64,000 nt of DNA from Streptomyces showdoensis (lineage in GTDB: Bacteria > Actinomycetota > Actinomycetes > Streptomycetales > Streptomycetaceae): NCBI RefSeq assembly GCF_039535475.1, contig NZ_BAAAXG010000012.1, forward strand, positions 62,001-126,000, in the 5' to 3' direction. The first letter of the stretch is position 1, and each line of letters opens with the position of its first letter. Below are positions 48,253 to 56,226 of the stretch, one piece after another. The notes beneath the pieces are model-generated. The model saw only the letters and a list, made by a program, of their open reading frames with translations, ran no database searches and was not told the DNA's origin. The position numbers and the translations under genes are program-made.

Positions 48253-49284
48253 TCAGGGAGTCGTGTGACGGCCCCCGCCCCGACGAGCACCGGGGCGGGG
48301 GCCGTCCCGCGTCCCCTCCTGTGCCCGGACCAGGACCGCGCCCGCCTCCGTCCACTCGTACAGCACCGAACGCCCCGCCCTTCCGCGGCGTACCAGCCCG
48401 GCGTCCAGCAGCACCTTCAGGTGGCGGCCGACCGAGCCGAGGCCCTGGCCCGTCAACGCCACCAGCTGGCTGGTCGTCTTGGGGGCTTCGAGGCGTACGA
48501 GGACACCGGCCCGGGCGCCGCCGAGCAGGGCCCCCAGGGCCTCGGGAACGCCCGGTCCCGCCGTGTCGGCCAGGGCGCCGGAGCACGCGTACACGATCGC
48601 CGACCGCTCCGTCCCCTCCCAGGACACCCAGCCCTGCGCGGGCGTCACCGGCACGAACAGCAGCCGGCCGCCGCCGATCCAACGTGGCGGGTAGGCACGT
48701 GGGTTGACCTGGAGGCGGCCGTCGCCCAGCCAGCGCACCCTGCCGGGAGACAGTTCGTCGAGCGCCGCCGCCCAGCCGCCCTGCCCCAGCCGCGCCGTCC
48801 TGGCCGTCACGTCGGCCTCCAGGATCCTGCGGCGGCGCGGCCAGTCGGGCAGCACCGTCTCCCGCCACACCCACTCCAGGACCCCCGCCATCCGGTGCGG
48901 CAGGTCGCCCGCCGAGCGCAGCGCATCCGGTACGGGGCCGCCCACGGCCACCTCCAACTGCGGCACCGAGTCGGCGGGTTCGACGTCCCGGACCGCCTCG
49001 ACCTCCTCCTCGAAGGTCCGCTCGCCCTCGCCCAGCGGCGTCGGTGTGAGGAAGTCGGCGTTCCACGTCCGCCCGAGGGCGGCCCGTACGAGCAGGGCGT
49101 CGAGCGGCTCGGCCGCGAGGCGGTCCCGGTACGCCGGGAGGTGAGCGGCCAGCCAGGCGCGCTCGCCCGGGTGGGCTCCGGCCGCCGCGTGCAGGGTCTT
49201 CAACGAGGCCACGGTCTCGGCCAGCGGAGAGAGGGCGAAACGTCCCCGGGCCAGGGAGTCCGTGCCGAGCTGCCACCAGCCCAC
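48253..49284 (-). CDS. ArsR-like winged-helix regulator (DUF5937-type)
   Basis: A 343-residue protein. An N-terminal alpha-helical domain (GTDSLARGRFALSPLAETVASL, AHLPAYRDRL) resembles the DUF5937 part of actinobacterial ArsR-like regulators. The C-terminal winged helix has KTTSQLVALTGQGLGSVGRHLKVL and GLVRRGRAGRSVLYEWTEAG. It is divergent from an MFS exporter gene, and an inverted repeat CGTTTCGC-N6-GCGAAACG lies between them. It probably represses that exporter and itself. The GTG start at 49284 is a best estimate. Confidence 0.82.
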   Translation of the reverse strand: MGWWQLGTDSLARGRFALSPLAETVASLKTLHAAAGAHPGERAWLAAHLPAYRDRLAAEPLDALLVRAALGRTWNADFLTPTPLGEGERTFEEEVEAVRDVEPADSVPQLEVAVGGPVPDALRSAGDLPHRMAGVLEWVWRETVLPDWPRRRRILEADVTARTARLGQGGWAAALDELSPGRVRWLGDGRLQVNPRAYPPRWIGGGRLLFVPVTPAQGWVSWEGTERSAIVYACSGALADTAGPGVPEALGALLGGARAGVLVRLEAPKTTSQLVALTGQGLGSVGRHLKVLLDAGLVRRGRAGRSVLYEWTEAGAVLVRAQEGTRDGPRPGARRGGGRHTTP

Positions 49285-49300
49285 GTGTCCACCCCGCTCT

Positions 49301-49322
49301 CGTTTCGCCTCCGCGCGAAACG
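49301..49322. promoter_or_regulatory. Operator-like inverted repeat CGTTTCGC-N6-GCGAAACG
   Basis: Perfect 8-bp arms with a 6-bp spacer in the 75-bp divergent gap between the ArsR-like and MFS genes. It is 17 bp before the regulator start and 38 bp before the MFS start, ideal for control of both. Confidence 0.65.
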
Positions 49323-49359
49323 ATATCGGCCCGCCCGGGCCCTCCCCGAGACTCCCGGC

Positions 49360-50550
49360 ATGCCCCGTTACCGCGATCTCTTCCGCACCCCCGAGTTCAC
49401 CCCGCTCTTCCTCTCCGGCGCCGCCCAGATCGCCGCGCAGACCGTGTCGGGCCTGGGCCTCGCCACCCTCGTCTACCGGGCGACGGGCTCTCCGCTCCTC
49501 TCCGCGCTCGCCATGTTCGGTCCGGCGCTCGCCCAGCTGGTCGGCGCGACCGTGCTCCTGTCCGCCGCCGACCGGCTGCCGCCCCGCGCGGCGCTCACCG
49601 GAGTCTCGCTCGCCTTCGCGGCCGGTACGGCGGCCCAGACCGTACCCGGGCTGCCCGTCGGGGCCGTCTTCGCGATCCTCTTCCTCCAGGGGCTCGTCGG
49701 CTCCCTGGGCGGGGGCGTGCGGTACGGGCTGCTGCGCGAGGTCCTGCCCCGCGACGCGTTCCTGCTGGGGCGTTCCGTCCTCAACATGTCGACCGGCGTC
49801 TGCCAGATCGCCGGGTTCGCCACGGGCGGCCTGCTGCTGACGGTGCTCGCGCCGCGCGGCACTCTGGCGGCGGGTGCCGTCCTGTACCTCCTGGCGGCCC
49901 TGGTCGCCGGGCGCGGCCTGTCCCGGCGGGCCCCGCGCGCCACCGGGCGGGCGTCGGTCGCCGAGACCTGGCGGACCAACGCCCGGCTGTGGTCCTCGCC
50001 GCCCCGTCGGCGCGTCTACCTGGCCCTCTGGGTGCCCAACGGCCTGATCGTCGGCTGCGAGTCGCTCTTCGTGCCGTACGCCCCGGAACGCGCGGGACTG
50101 CTCTTCGCCTGCGCCGCGCTCGGGATGCTGGCGGGGGACACCGCGGTGGGCCGGTTCCTGCCGGCGGGGCTCCGGGGCCGGGCCGCCGCTCCGCTCCAGG
50201 CGCTGCTGGCCGCCCCGTACCTGCTCTTCGCGCTCGACCCGGGGCTGCCGTACGCGGTCGCCGCGATCACGGTGTCGGCCGTCGGCTACGGCGCGAGCCT
50301 GCTCTACCAGGAGCGGCTGATGGCGCTGGTCCCCGAGGAGCTGAGCGGGCACGCGCTGGGGCTGCACACCTCCGGGATGCTGGCCCTCCAAGGGCTGAGC
50401 GCGGCGCTCGCCGGCGGTCTCGCGCAGCTCACCTCGCCCGGTACGGCGATGGGCCTGCTGGCCGTCGCCTCGCTCGCGGTGACCCTCGTCCTCTCCCTCG
50501 GCGGGCGTCCGGCGTCCGTGGCCGGGGAGCGCGAAAGGGCCGAGGCCTGA
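49360..50550 (+). CDS. MFS exporter
   Basis: A 396-residue MFS protein of about twelve helices, with LSGAAQIAAQTVSGLGLATLVYRATGSPLLSAL (residues about 17-50) and a QGLVGSLGGGVRYGLLREVLP region. It resembles the enterobactin-exporter/ENTS-like and drug-exporter group of actinomycetes. The substrate is unknown. It is divergent from an ArsR-like regulator. The stop codon lies inside the left arm of a strong terminator. Confidence 0.83.
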   Translation: MPRYRDLFRTPEFTPLFLSGAAQIAAQTVSGLGLATLVYRATGSPLLSALAMFGPALAQLVGATVLLSAADRLPPRAALTGVSLAFAAGTAAQTVPGLPVGAVFAILFLQGLVGSLGGGVRYGLLREVLPRDAFLLGRSVLNMSTGVCQIAGFATGGLLLTVLAPRGTLAAGAVLYLLAALVAGRGLSRRAPRATGRASVAETWRTNARLWSSPPRRRVYLALWVPNGLIVGCESLFVPYAPERAGLLFACAALGMLAGDTAVGRFLPAGLRGRAAAPLQALLAAPYLLFALDPGLPYAVAAITVSAVGYGASLLYQERLMALVPEELSGHALGLHTSGMLALQGLSAALAGGLAQLTSPGTAMGLLAVASLAVTLVLSLGGRPASVAGERERAEA

Positions 50551-50575
50551 CCCCTGTGCGTGGGTCAGGCCTCGG
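50540..50575. terminator. 14-bp-stem terminator overlapping the MFS stop codon
   Basis: CCGAGGCCTGACCC (50540-50553) pairs perfectly with GGGTCAGGCCTCGG (50562-50575) over an 8-base loop. The TGA stop at 50548-50550 is inside the left arm. Confidence 0.75.
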
Positions 50576-50933
50576 CCTCGGTGCACGCGGTGCGGGACCG
50601 TAAACCGCACTGCGCACGTGATGCCCGCCCGACGGTGCGAGGCTGGCGCGACAGGACGTTCGCGCCGCCGGGCGGAGTCTGTGGTGTCCTCCCCGGACGT
50701 GCAGCCGGGGGAGGGGCGTTGGGACCGCGGCGGTGCCGACGGGCGCGCCGGCGGTTCCCCTCCCTTCAGGTCAAGAAGGGGGCCGGGCGTCCTTACCACC
50801 GCACTGGCTCGGCGCCGCCGCGGTCCTCACGCTGTCCGGTTCACCGACCACCCCTCATCCGGGCCGGTGTCCCGGACCGCGTACGATGCTGACCTCCCGT
50901 CAGGCACCGTACGCAGTCTGGATGTTCGCAGGA
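50576..50933. other. Non-coding gap between convergent MFS and katA genes
   Basis: I find no supported gene here; open frames crossing it have no family resemblance or good start. The only structure near the katA end is the hairpin at 50879-50914. Confidence 0.5.
50879..50914 (-). terminator. Nested-palindrome terminator after katA
   Basis: GCGTACG and CGTACGC (50879-50885, 50908-50914) enclose CTGAC and GTCAG, giving a two-part stem with small bulges. It starts 20 bp past the katA stop on the minus strand. Confidence 0.55.
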
Positions 50934-52391
50934 TCAGTCCTCGCGCAGAGCGCGGACGGCCTCCTCGACGCGCTTGCCGTAGTCGGCGTCGGCGGCGGCG
51001 AAGTGGGCGATGTTCTTCTCGATGACGTCCTCGCGGGAGACCTGGGAGAGGCCGCCGGCGATGTTGGCGATCAGGCGGCCCTTCTCGTCCTCGGACATCA
51101 GGCGGTAGAGCTCGCCGGCCTGGAAGAAGTCGTCGTCCTTGGCGTGCTGCGGCGCCGCGTGGGTGCCGGTCCAGCCGTGGATCGCGAGCGGCGCGGAGAG
51201 CGCGGCGTCGGTCTGCGCCGGACCCGAGTACGAGTTGGGCTCGTAGTTCTTGTCGTGGCGCGAGCCGTTGCGGGTGGCCATGTGGCCGTCGCGGCCGTAG
51301 TTGTCCGCGGTGGTCGCCTTGGGGGCGTTCACGGGCAGCTGGGTGTGGTTGACGCCGAGGCGGTAGCGGTGGGCGTCCGCGTAGGCGAAGAGACGGCCCT
51401 GGAGCATCTTGTCGGGGGAGGGGCCGATGCCCGGAACGAAGTTGTTCGGGGAGAAGGCGGCCTGCTCGACCTCGGCGAAGACGTTGTCGGGGTTGCGGTC
51501 GAGGACCAGACGGCCCACGCGCTGCAGCGGGTAGTCGCTGTGCGGCCACACCTTGGTGAGGTCGAAGGGGTTGAAGCGGTAGTCGGCGGCCTCGGCGGCC
51601 GGCATCACCTGGACGTAGAGGGTCCAGGAGGGGCTCACGCCGCGCTCGATCGACTGGAGCAGGTCGGTCTGGTGCGAGTTGGCGTCCTTGCCGACGAGCT
51701 CGGCGGCCTGCTCGGCGGAGAGGGAGCGGATGCCCTGGTTCGTCTTGAAGTGGTACTTGACGAAGAAGGCCTCGCCCGCCTCGTTGGTCCACTGGTAGGT
51801 GTGCGAGCCGTAGCCGTTCATGTGACGGTACGAGGCGGGGATGCCGCGGTCGCCCATGAGCCAGGTGATCTGGTGGGTCGCCTCGGGGGCGTGCGCCCAG
51901 AAGTCCCAGACGTTGTCCGGCTCCTGCTTGCCCGTGAAGGGGTCGCGCTTCTGGGAGTGGATGAAGTCGGGGAACTTGATCGGGTCCTTGATGAAGAACA
52001 CCGGGGTGTTGTTGCCGACGAGGTCGTAGTTGCCCTCTTCGGTGTAGAACTTCAGCGCGAAGCCGCGCGGGTCGCGGACCGCGTCCGCGCCGCCGAGCGA
52101 GTCGGCCACGGTGGAGAACCGCAGGAAGGTCTCGGTCTTCTTGCCGACCTCGGAGAGGAAGTCCGCCTTGGTGTAGGCGGTGACGTCGTCGGTCACCTCG
52201 AAGTAGCCGTACGCGCCGGAGCCACGGGCGTGCACCACGCGCTCCGGGATGCGCTCACGGTTGAAGCGCGCGAGCTTCTCCAGCAGGTGCTGGTCCTGCA
52301 GCAGGATGGGGCCACCGACGCCGGCGGTGGCGGAGTTCTGGTTGTCGGCGACAGGGGCGCCGGACTCGGTCGTAAGCACGCGCTTCGACAT
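50934..52391 (-). CDS. katA: Monofunctional haem catalase (clade 3)
   Basis: A 485-residue catalase. The distal His is in [20 protein letters not shown], the Asn in [15 protein letters not shown], and the proximal Tyr ligand in [15 protein letters not shown]. The length fits small-subunit NADPH-binding catalases. It degrades H2O2 to water and O2 in the cytoplasm. It lies between glxR and the MFS gene in a purine-catabolic region, and its promoter shares a palindrome with the uricase operon, whose last enzyme makes H2O2. No catR-type Fur regulator gene is adjacent. Confidence 0.97.
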   Translation of the reverse strand: MSKRVLTTESGAPVADNQNSATAGVGGPILLQDQHLLEKLARFNRERIPERVVHARGSGAYGYFEVTDDVTAYTKADFLSEVGKKTETFLRFSTVADSLGGADAVRDPRGFALKFYTEEGNYDLVGNNTPVFFIKDPIKFPDFIHSQKRDPFTGKQEPDNVWDFWAHAPEATHQITWLMGDRGIPASYRHMNGYGSHTYQWTNEAGEAFFVKYHFKTNQGIRSLSAEQAAELVGKDANSHQTDLLQSIERGVSPSWTLYVQVMPAAEAADYRFNPFDLTKVWPHSDYPLQRVGRLVLDRNPDNVFAEVEQAAFSPNNFVPGIGPSPDKMLQGRLFAYADAHRYRLGVNHTQLPVNAPKATTADNYGRDGHMATRNGSRHDKNYEPNSYSGPAQTDAALSAPLAIHGWTGTHAAPQHAKDDDFFQAGELYRLMSEDEKGRLIANIAGGLSQVSREDVIEKNIAHFAAADADYGKRVEEAVRALRED

Positions 52392-52460
52392 CGTGACCTT
52401 CCGTACGGGAGCTGCACTGCTGGGAGTGCTCTGGAGCGTATGTACGCCCGTCGAGCAGCG

Positions 52461-52475
52461 TCAACAGTTTGTTGA
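52461..52475 (-). promoter_or_regulatory. katA operator TCAACA-N3-TGTTGA overlapping -35
   Basis: On the katA strand the sequence is TTTCAACAAACTGTTGACG; TTGACG is a good -35 and lies within the right arm. A -10-like CATACG follows 16 bp on. The palindrome is 70-84 bp before the katA start. A near-identical copy stands at the uraD promoter at the same distance. Confidence 0.75.
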
Positions 52476-52490
52476 AATTGAAGTGTGGTG

Positions 52491-52552
52491 TTCCGGACGG
52501 CGGCGGCGCCTGGGCGCGACAGGACAGGTGTCAGCGCCACCGCCGCCCGGAA
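52491..52552 (-). terminator. Large stem-loop between glxR and katA
   Basis: The 18-bp arms 52491-52508 and 52535-52552 match at 16 of 18 positions (left arm starts TTCCGGACGGCGG). It lies 30 bp after the glxR stop on the minus strand and upstream of the katA promoter, so it separates the two transcripts. Confidence 0.6.
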
Positions 52553-52581
52553 ATCAGGGCCCCGTCAGGACGGGGGGCGGG

Positions 52582-53472
52582 TCAGACCTGGCTGCCGGAG
52601 AGGCGCTCGACGGCACGCAGCAGGGCCGAGTGGTCCAGGCCGCCGTCGCCCTGGGCGCGCAGCGACGCGACCAGCTGGGCGACCACGGCGCCGACCGGGA
52701 GGGCCGCACCGACGTTGCGGGCGGCGTCGGTGACGATGCCCATGTCCTTGTGGTGCAGGTCGATCCGGAAGCCGGGCTTGAAGTCCCGGTTCAGGAAGTT
52801 GTCCTTCTTGCGGGTCAGGACCGTGGAGCCGGCCAGGCCGCCGTTGAGGACGTCCAGGGCGGCCTGGAGGTTCACGCCGGACTTCTCCAGGAAGACCACG
52901 GCCTCGGCGCACGCCTGGATGTTGACGGCGACGATCAGCTGGTTGGCGGCCTTCACCGTCTGGCCGGAGCCGTGCGGGCCGCAGAGCACGATGGTCTTGC
53001 CGAGGGTCTCCAGGACCGGGAGGGCCTCGTCGAAGTCGGCCTGCTCGCCGCCGACCATGATCGAGAGCACGGCCTCGATGGCGCCGGCCTCGCCGCCGGA
53101 GACGGGCGCGTCGATGACGCGGATGCCCTTCTCCGCGGCGTTCTTCGCCAGGTCGACCGAGGTCTGCGGGGTGATCGACGACATGTCGACGATCAGCGCG
53201 CCCTGCCGGGCGTTCTCCAGGATGCCCTCGGGGCCGTAGGAGATGGCCTCGACCTGCGGGGAGGCGGGCACCATCGTGATGATGACGTCGGCGTCCTTGA
53301 CGGCCTCGGCGATCGAGCCGGCGGCGGTGCCGCCCGCCGCGGCCAGGCGGTCCAGCTTGTCCTGCTCCAGGGTGAAGCCGGTGACCGGGTAGCCGGCCTT
53401 CAGGAGGTTCTCGGACATGGGGGAGCCCATGATGCCGAGACCGATCCACGCGATCTTGGGGAGGTTGCTCAT
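52582..53472 (-). CDS. glxR: 2-hydroxy-3-oxopropionate (tartronate semialdehyde) reductase
   Basis: A 296-residue beta-hydroxyacid dehydrogenase. The NAD(P) motif is IAWIGLGIMGSPMSENLLKAGY. The substrate motif is IDAPVSGGEAGA, and the catalytic Lys lies in GSGQTVKAANQLIVAVN. It reduces tartronate semialdehyde, the Gcl product, to D-glycerate. GAGAGG precedes ATG 53472. It follows hyi by 44 bp and is under the same two-box promoter. Confidence 0.94.
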   Translation of the reverse strand: MSNLPKIAWIGLGIMGSPMSENLLKAGYPVTGFTLEQDKLDRLAAAGGTAAGSIAEAVKDADVIITMVPASPQVEAISYGPEGILENARQGALIVDMSSITPQTSVDLAKNAAEKGIRVIDAPVSGGEAGAIEAVLSIMVGGEQADFDEALPVLETLGKTIVLCGPHGSGQTVKAANQLIVAVNIQACAEAVVFLEKSGVNLQAALDVLNGGLAGSTVLTRKKDNFLNRDFKPGFRIDLHHKDMGIVTDAARNVGAALPVGAVVAQLVASLRAQGDGGLDHSALLRAVERLSGSQV

Positions 53473-53516
53473 GAGGGTGCCTCTCAAAACAAGGTGGTAC
53501 GGGGAGGGGGCCTGCG

Positions 53517-54350
53517 TCAGCGGGCCGGGCGGGCCTCGGCGGGAAGCCACTCGAAGGACGCGGCGGCGTCGGCGGCCTTGTACTCCAGGCCGACCCAGCC
53601 GTCGTAGCCGGCCTTCTTCAGCTCGTCGAGCAGCTGTTCCAGGGGGAGCTCGCCGGTGCCCGGGGCGCCGCGGCCCGGCTTGTCGGCGATCTGGACGTGA
53701 CCGGTCCTGTCCGCGTACTCCGCGATGACCCGGCTGACGTCCTCGCCGTTCATGGCCAGGTGGTAGATGTCGAGGAGGAACTTGGCGTTGCCGAGGCCGG
53801 TGGCCGCGTTCACCTTGTCGACGACCTCGATCGCGGAGGGGGCGCTCACCAGCGGGTAGAGCGGCGACTCCGGCTTGTTGAGGGTCTCGATCAGCAGGAT
53901 CGCGCCGACCCGGTCGGCCGCACGGGCGGCCAGCACCAGGTTCTCCAGGGCGAGCTCGTCCTGGACGGCCGGGTCCACGCCCTCGACCCGGTTGCCGTAG
54001 AGCGCGTTGAGCGCCTTGCAGCCCACCGAGGCCGCGAAGTCCGCGGCGAGGTCGATGTTGGCCCGGAAGCGGTCGGACTCCTCGCCGGGCACCGAGACCG
54101 CGCCGCGGTCCGGGCCGGGGAGCTGTCCGGCGTAGAAGTTCAGGCCCACCAGCTGGGTGCCGGCGTCCTCAAGGGCCTTCTTGAGGGCGTCGAGCTCGCT
54201 CTGCTCGGGGGTGGCGGTGTCGATCCAGGGCCACCACAGCTCGACCGCGGTGAAGCCCGCCGCGGCGGCGGCCGCGGGGCGCTCCAGGAGCGGGAGTTCC
54301 GTGAAGAGGATCGACAGGTTCACATCGAAGCGCTGGTCCGTGTATCCCAT
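53517..54350 (-). CDS. hyi: Hydroxypyruvate isomerase (TIM barrel)
   Basis: A 277-residue AP-endonuclease-2-like TIM-barrel protein. It has FDVNLSILFTELPLLERPAAA, FTAVELWWPW, LLIETLNKPESPLYPL, FLLDIYHLAMNGED, GHVQIADKPGRGAPGTGEL and WVGLEYKA, matching Hyi. The metal-binding Glu and His residues are all present. It interconverts hydroxypyruvate and tartronate semialdehyde. It is first in the hyi-glxR operon, whose promoter has the same double operator as gcl. Confidence 0.95.
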   Translation of the reverse strand: MGYTDQRFDVNLSILFTELPLLERPAAAAAAGFTAVELWWPWIDTATPEQSELDALKKALEDAGTQLVGLNFYAGQLPGPDRGAVSVPGEESDRFRANIDLAADFAASVGCKALNALYGNRVEGVDPAVQDELALENLVLAARAADRVGAILLIETLNKPESPLYPLVSAPSAIEVVDKVNAATGLGNAKFLLDIYHLAMNGEDVSRVIAEYADRTGHVQIADKPGRGAPGTGELPLEQLLDELKKAGYDGWVGLEYKAADAAASFEWLPAEARPAR

Positions 54351-54365
54351 GAGGGGCGGCGCTCC

Positions 54366-54430
54366 TTCCGTATTGCGGAAGTAAGTTTCTGTCTGACGGA
54401 ATGTTGCAAGCGGACCGGCCGACTTGTCAA
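54366..54430 (-). promoter_or_regulatory. hyi-glxR promoter with two-box operator
   Basis: Minus strand: -35 TTGACA (54430-54425), 18-bp spacer, -10 CAACAT (54406-54401). It is followed by TTCCGTCAGACAGAA (54401-54387) and TTCCGCAATACGGAA (54380-54366), 21 bp apart. The order and spacing copy those at gcl. The second box is a perfect palindrome with arms CTTCCG/CGGAAG. Confidence 0.78.
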
Positions 54431-54475
54431 GAGGTCCCCGCAGGTCCGGGGCTCCCGTGGGCCGCGGGCGGGCCG

Positions 54476-54481
54476 TAGCGT
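54476..54481 (+). promoter_or_regulatory. -10 TAGCGT, leaderless start
   Basis: TAGCGT lies 6 nt before ATG 54488 with no ribosome-binding site. The same arrangement occurs at 37916-37921. It points to a leaderless mRNA for the small two-gene unit. Confidence 0.5.
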
Positions 54482-54487
54482 GGGGGC

Positions 54488-54760
54488 ATGGTGCGTTTGA
54501 GAGTGGAGTTCACGACCGAGCCGTTCGACCTGGACGAGGCGCCGGCGCACGCGGTCGTGGCCCGTGAGGTCATCCAGTCGGCCGAACTGGACGCGGTCGA
54601 TGTGGGGCCCTTCGGCAACACGGCGGAAGGCGGTGCCGACGCGGTGCTCACCGCGGTGGACGCGCTGCTGCGCGAATCCCTGGCGGCCGGGGCGACCCGG
54701 GTCTCGCTCCAGGTGAACGTGATCGGGGAGACCGGCGGGGCCGAGGAGGGGGAGAAGTGA
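54488..54760 (+). CDS. MTH1187/YkoF-like (DUF77) small protein
   Basis: A 90-residue protein. Its core VVAREVIQSAELDAVDVGPF then GNTAEGGADAVLTAVDALL and ATRVSLQVNVI fits the MTH1187/YkoF-like ferredoxin-fold family (pattern GPxGTxxEG...RV). Some members bind thiamine, but the function here is unknown. It overlaps the following helix-turn-helix gene by GTGA and is divergent from hyi. Confidence 0.7.
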   Translation: MVRLRVEFTTEPFDLDEAPAHAVVAREVIQSAELDAVDVGPFGNTAEGGADAVLTAVDALLRESLAAGATRVSLQVNVIGETGGAEEGEK

Positions 54761-55143
54761 GCGAGCACCCTCTGGTGGCGGCCGTCAAGCCGCTGGTCGA
54801 CGCGATGGGCGCCGAGCTGCTGGTGCCGGAGCAGGCCGGGGCCGACGACGTCGTCCTCGCCTGGGAGGGCGAGGACGTGCTCGCGGTGCGGCTGCCGCAG
54901 CTGTCCGAATCGCTGGATCACATTCTGGCCGCTATGGAGCGGCGGCACGGGATGCCGCTCGCCGAGCTGGACCGCAAGAGCAAGCAGGAGGTCGTCCGGA
55001 TCCTGGAGGCACGTGGTGCCTTCTCCGTGCGCCATGGCGTGGAGACGGTCGCGGGGGCGCTGGGTGTCAGCCGCTTCACCGTGTACAACTACCTGAACAG
55101 GGAGACCGCCCTGAACAGGGAAAAGGCCCCCAAGAGCGGGTAG
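54757..55143 (+). CDS. Small helix-turn-helix protein, possible regulator of the purine island
   Basis: A 128-residue protein. The N-terminal half (residues 1-65) is acidic and of unknown fold (VVLAWEGEDVLAVRLPQLSE, ILAAMERRHGMPLAELDRKSK). The C-terminal half is a clear DNA-binding helix-turn-helix (FSVRHGVETVAGALGVSRFT, VYNYLNRE). It is translationally coupled to the DUF77-like gene and lies directly upstream of the uraD operon. It is a reasonable candidate to bind one of the shared palindromes, which is inference only. Confidence 0.75.
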   Translation: MSEHPLVAAVKPLVDAMGAELLVPEQAGADDVVLAWEGEDVLAVRLPQLSESLDHILAAMERRHGMPLAELDRKSKQEVVRILEARGAFSVRHGVETVAGALGVSRFTVYNYLNRETALNREKAPKSG

Positions 55144-55161
55144 TTGATCATGAGTGGCCAC

Positions 55162-55193
55162 AAGCCGTCGTCCAGATGTCGGGACGACGGCTT
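55162..55193 (+). terminator. Intrinsic terminator with T-run
   Basis: AAGCCGTCGTCC (55162-55173) pairs perfectly with GGACGACGGCTT (55182-55193) over an 8-base loop; TT and GTGTGG follow. It is 19 bp after the HTH stop. It is one of the few hairpins in the window with a T-tract. Confidence 0.8.
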
Positions 55194-55209
55194 TTGTGTG
55201 GCCGACTTT

Positions 55210-55249
55210 TCAACAAAGTGTTGACGTCGTGTTGCGGAGGGCGTTAGCT
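55210..55249 (+). promoter_or_regulatory. uraD operon promoter with TCAACA-N3-TGTTGA operator
   Basis: TCAACA-AAG-TGTTGA (55210-55224) overlaps -35 TTGACG (55221-55226). A 17-bp spacer leads to the -10-like TTAGCT (55244-55249). Over 19 bp (TTTCAACAAAGTGTTGACG) it differs from the katA site at one position. The site is 75-89 bp before the uraD start, against 70-84 bp for katA. Confidence 0.78.
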
Positions 55250-55298
55250 ATCCGCAGCCCGTCCGACGCACAGCGAAAAACAGCCACGGAGGCTTCCC

Positions 55299-55814
55299 GT
55301 GACTTCAGGTACGACACCGGGTCTCACCCGGTTCAACACCTCGGCGGACGGCGACGCCGTCGCCGCACTCCACGAGGTGTGCTCCAGTTCGGCGTGGGGG
55401 AGCAAGCTGCTCGCCCAGCGCCCGTACGCCACCGCAGAAGCCCTCTTCCTCGCCAGTGACGCCGCCATGGCGGAACTGACCGCCGAGGACCTGGCCGACG
55501 CGATGGCGGGCCACCCGCCGATCGGTCGTCCGAAGGCAGGGGACCCGACCTCCTCCCGCGAGCAGAGCGGGATGGCCGGCGCCTCCGCGGAGCTCAAGGC
55601 CGAGATGCTCGAACTCAACCTGGCCTACCAGGACCGGTTCGGCCATGTCTTCCTCATCTGCGCCACCGGCAGGACCGGCGAGCAGATGCGCGACGCGATC
55701 CGCGAGCGGATCGAGAACTCGCCCGAGCAGGAGCGGGAGATCGTCCGCACCGAACTGGGCAAGATCAACCGCATCCGCCTGACCCGTCTCGTCGAGAACG
55801 AGGAAGAGAACTGA
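55299..55814 (+). CDS. uraD: OHCU decarboxylase
   Basis: A 171-residue protein of the 2-oxo-4-hydroxy-4-carboxy-5-ureidoimidazoline decarboxylase family, the last step from urate to S-allantoin. The catalytic His is in AMAGHPPIGRPKAGDPTSSR with SREQSGM; MLELNLAYQDRFGHVFLICATGRT and RTELGKINRIRLTRL are family motifs. It starts with GTG after CGGAGG. Its TGA overlaps the uraH ATG (TGATG). Confidence 0.94.
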   Translation: MTSGTTPGLTRFNTSADGDAVAALHEVCSSSAWGSKLLAQRPYATAEALFLASDAAMAELTAEDLADAMAGHPPIGRPKAGDPTSSREQSGMAGASAELKAEMLELNLAYQDRFGHVFLICATGRTGEQMRDAIRERIENSPEQEREIVRTELGKINRIRLTRLVENEEEN

Positions 55815-56221
55815 TGAGCACCGACACCACCGCTTCGGTGTCCACCCACATCCTGGACACCAGCGTCGGCCGTCCGGCCGAGGGCGTGGCCATCACGCTC
55901 GCGGCCCGCGCCGGCTCCGACGCCGGGTGGACCGCCCTGGGCGGCTCCGCCACCGACGCGGACGGGCGTTGCAAGGACCTCCCGGCCCTGCCGGAGGGCA
56001 CGACCCACGTACGGCTCGACTTCCAGACCGAGGCGTACTTCCTGAGCAAGCAGGACAAGCAAGCCGAGGCGCAGCAGGACGCCCCCGCGAATCGGGACAG
56101 TGGTACGACCGGAGCGTTCTTCCCGGAGGTGGCGATCACGTTCGCCGTCGTCCCGGGCGAGCACTACCACGTACCGCTGCTGCTCAACCCGTTCGGCTAC
56201 TCCGTTTACCGAGGGAGCTAG
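55814..56221 (+). CDS. uraH: 5-hydroxyisourate hydrolase (transthyretin-like)
   Basis: A 135-residue protein. Active-site motifs are VSTHILDTSVGRPAEGV at the N-terminus (His), a central Arg (HVRLDFQTEAYF), FFPEVAITF and the diagnostic C-terminal tetrapeptide YRGS. It hydrolyses 5-hydroxyisourate made by uricase. Relative to typical members it carries an insert of about 20 polar residues (KQDKQAEAQQDAPANRDSG). It overlaps uraD by one base and precedes uricase by 5 bp. Confidence 0.95.
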   Translation: MSTDTTASVSTHILDTSVGRPAEGVAITLAARAGSDAGWTALGGSATDADGRCKDLPALPEGTTHVRLDFQTEAYFLSKQDKQAEAQQDAPANRDSGTTGAFFPEVAITFAVVPGEHYHVPLLLNPFGYSVYRGS

Positions 56222-56226
56222 CAGAC

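Noticed and set aside
50560..51025. Short plus-strand frames between the MFS gene and katA
   Set aside because: They cross a terminator and run antisense into katA, with no ribosome-binding site or family resemblance.
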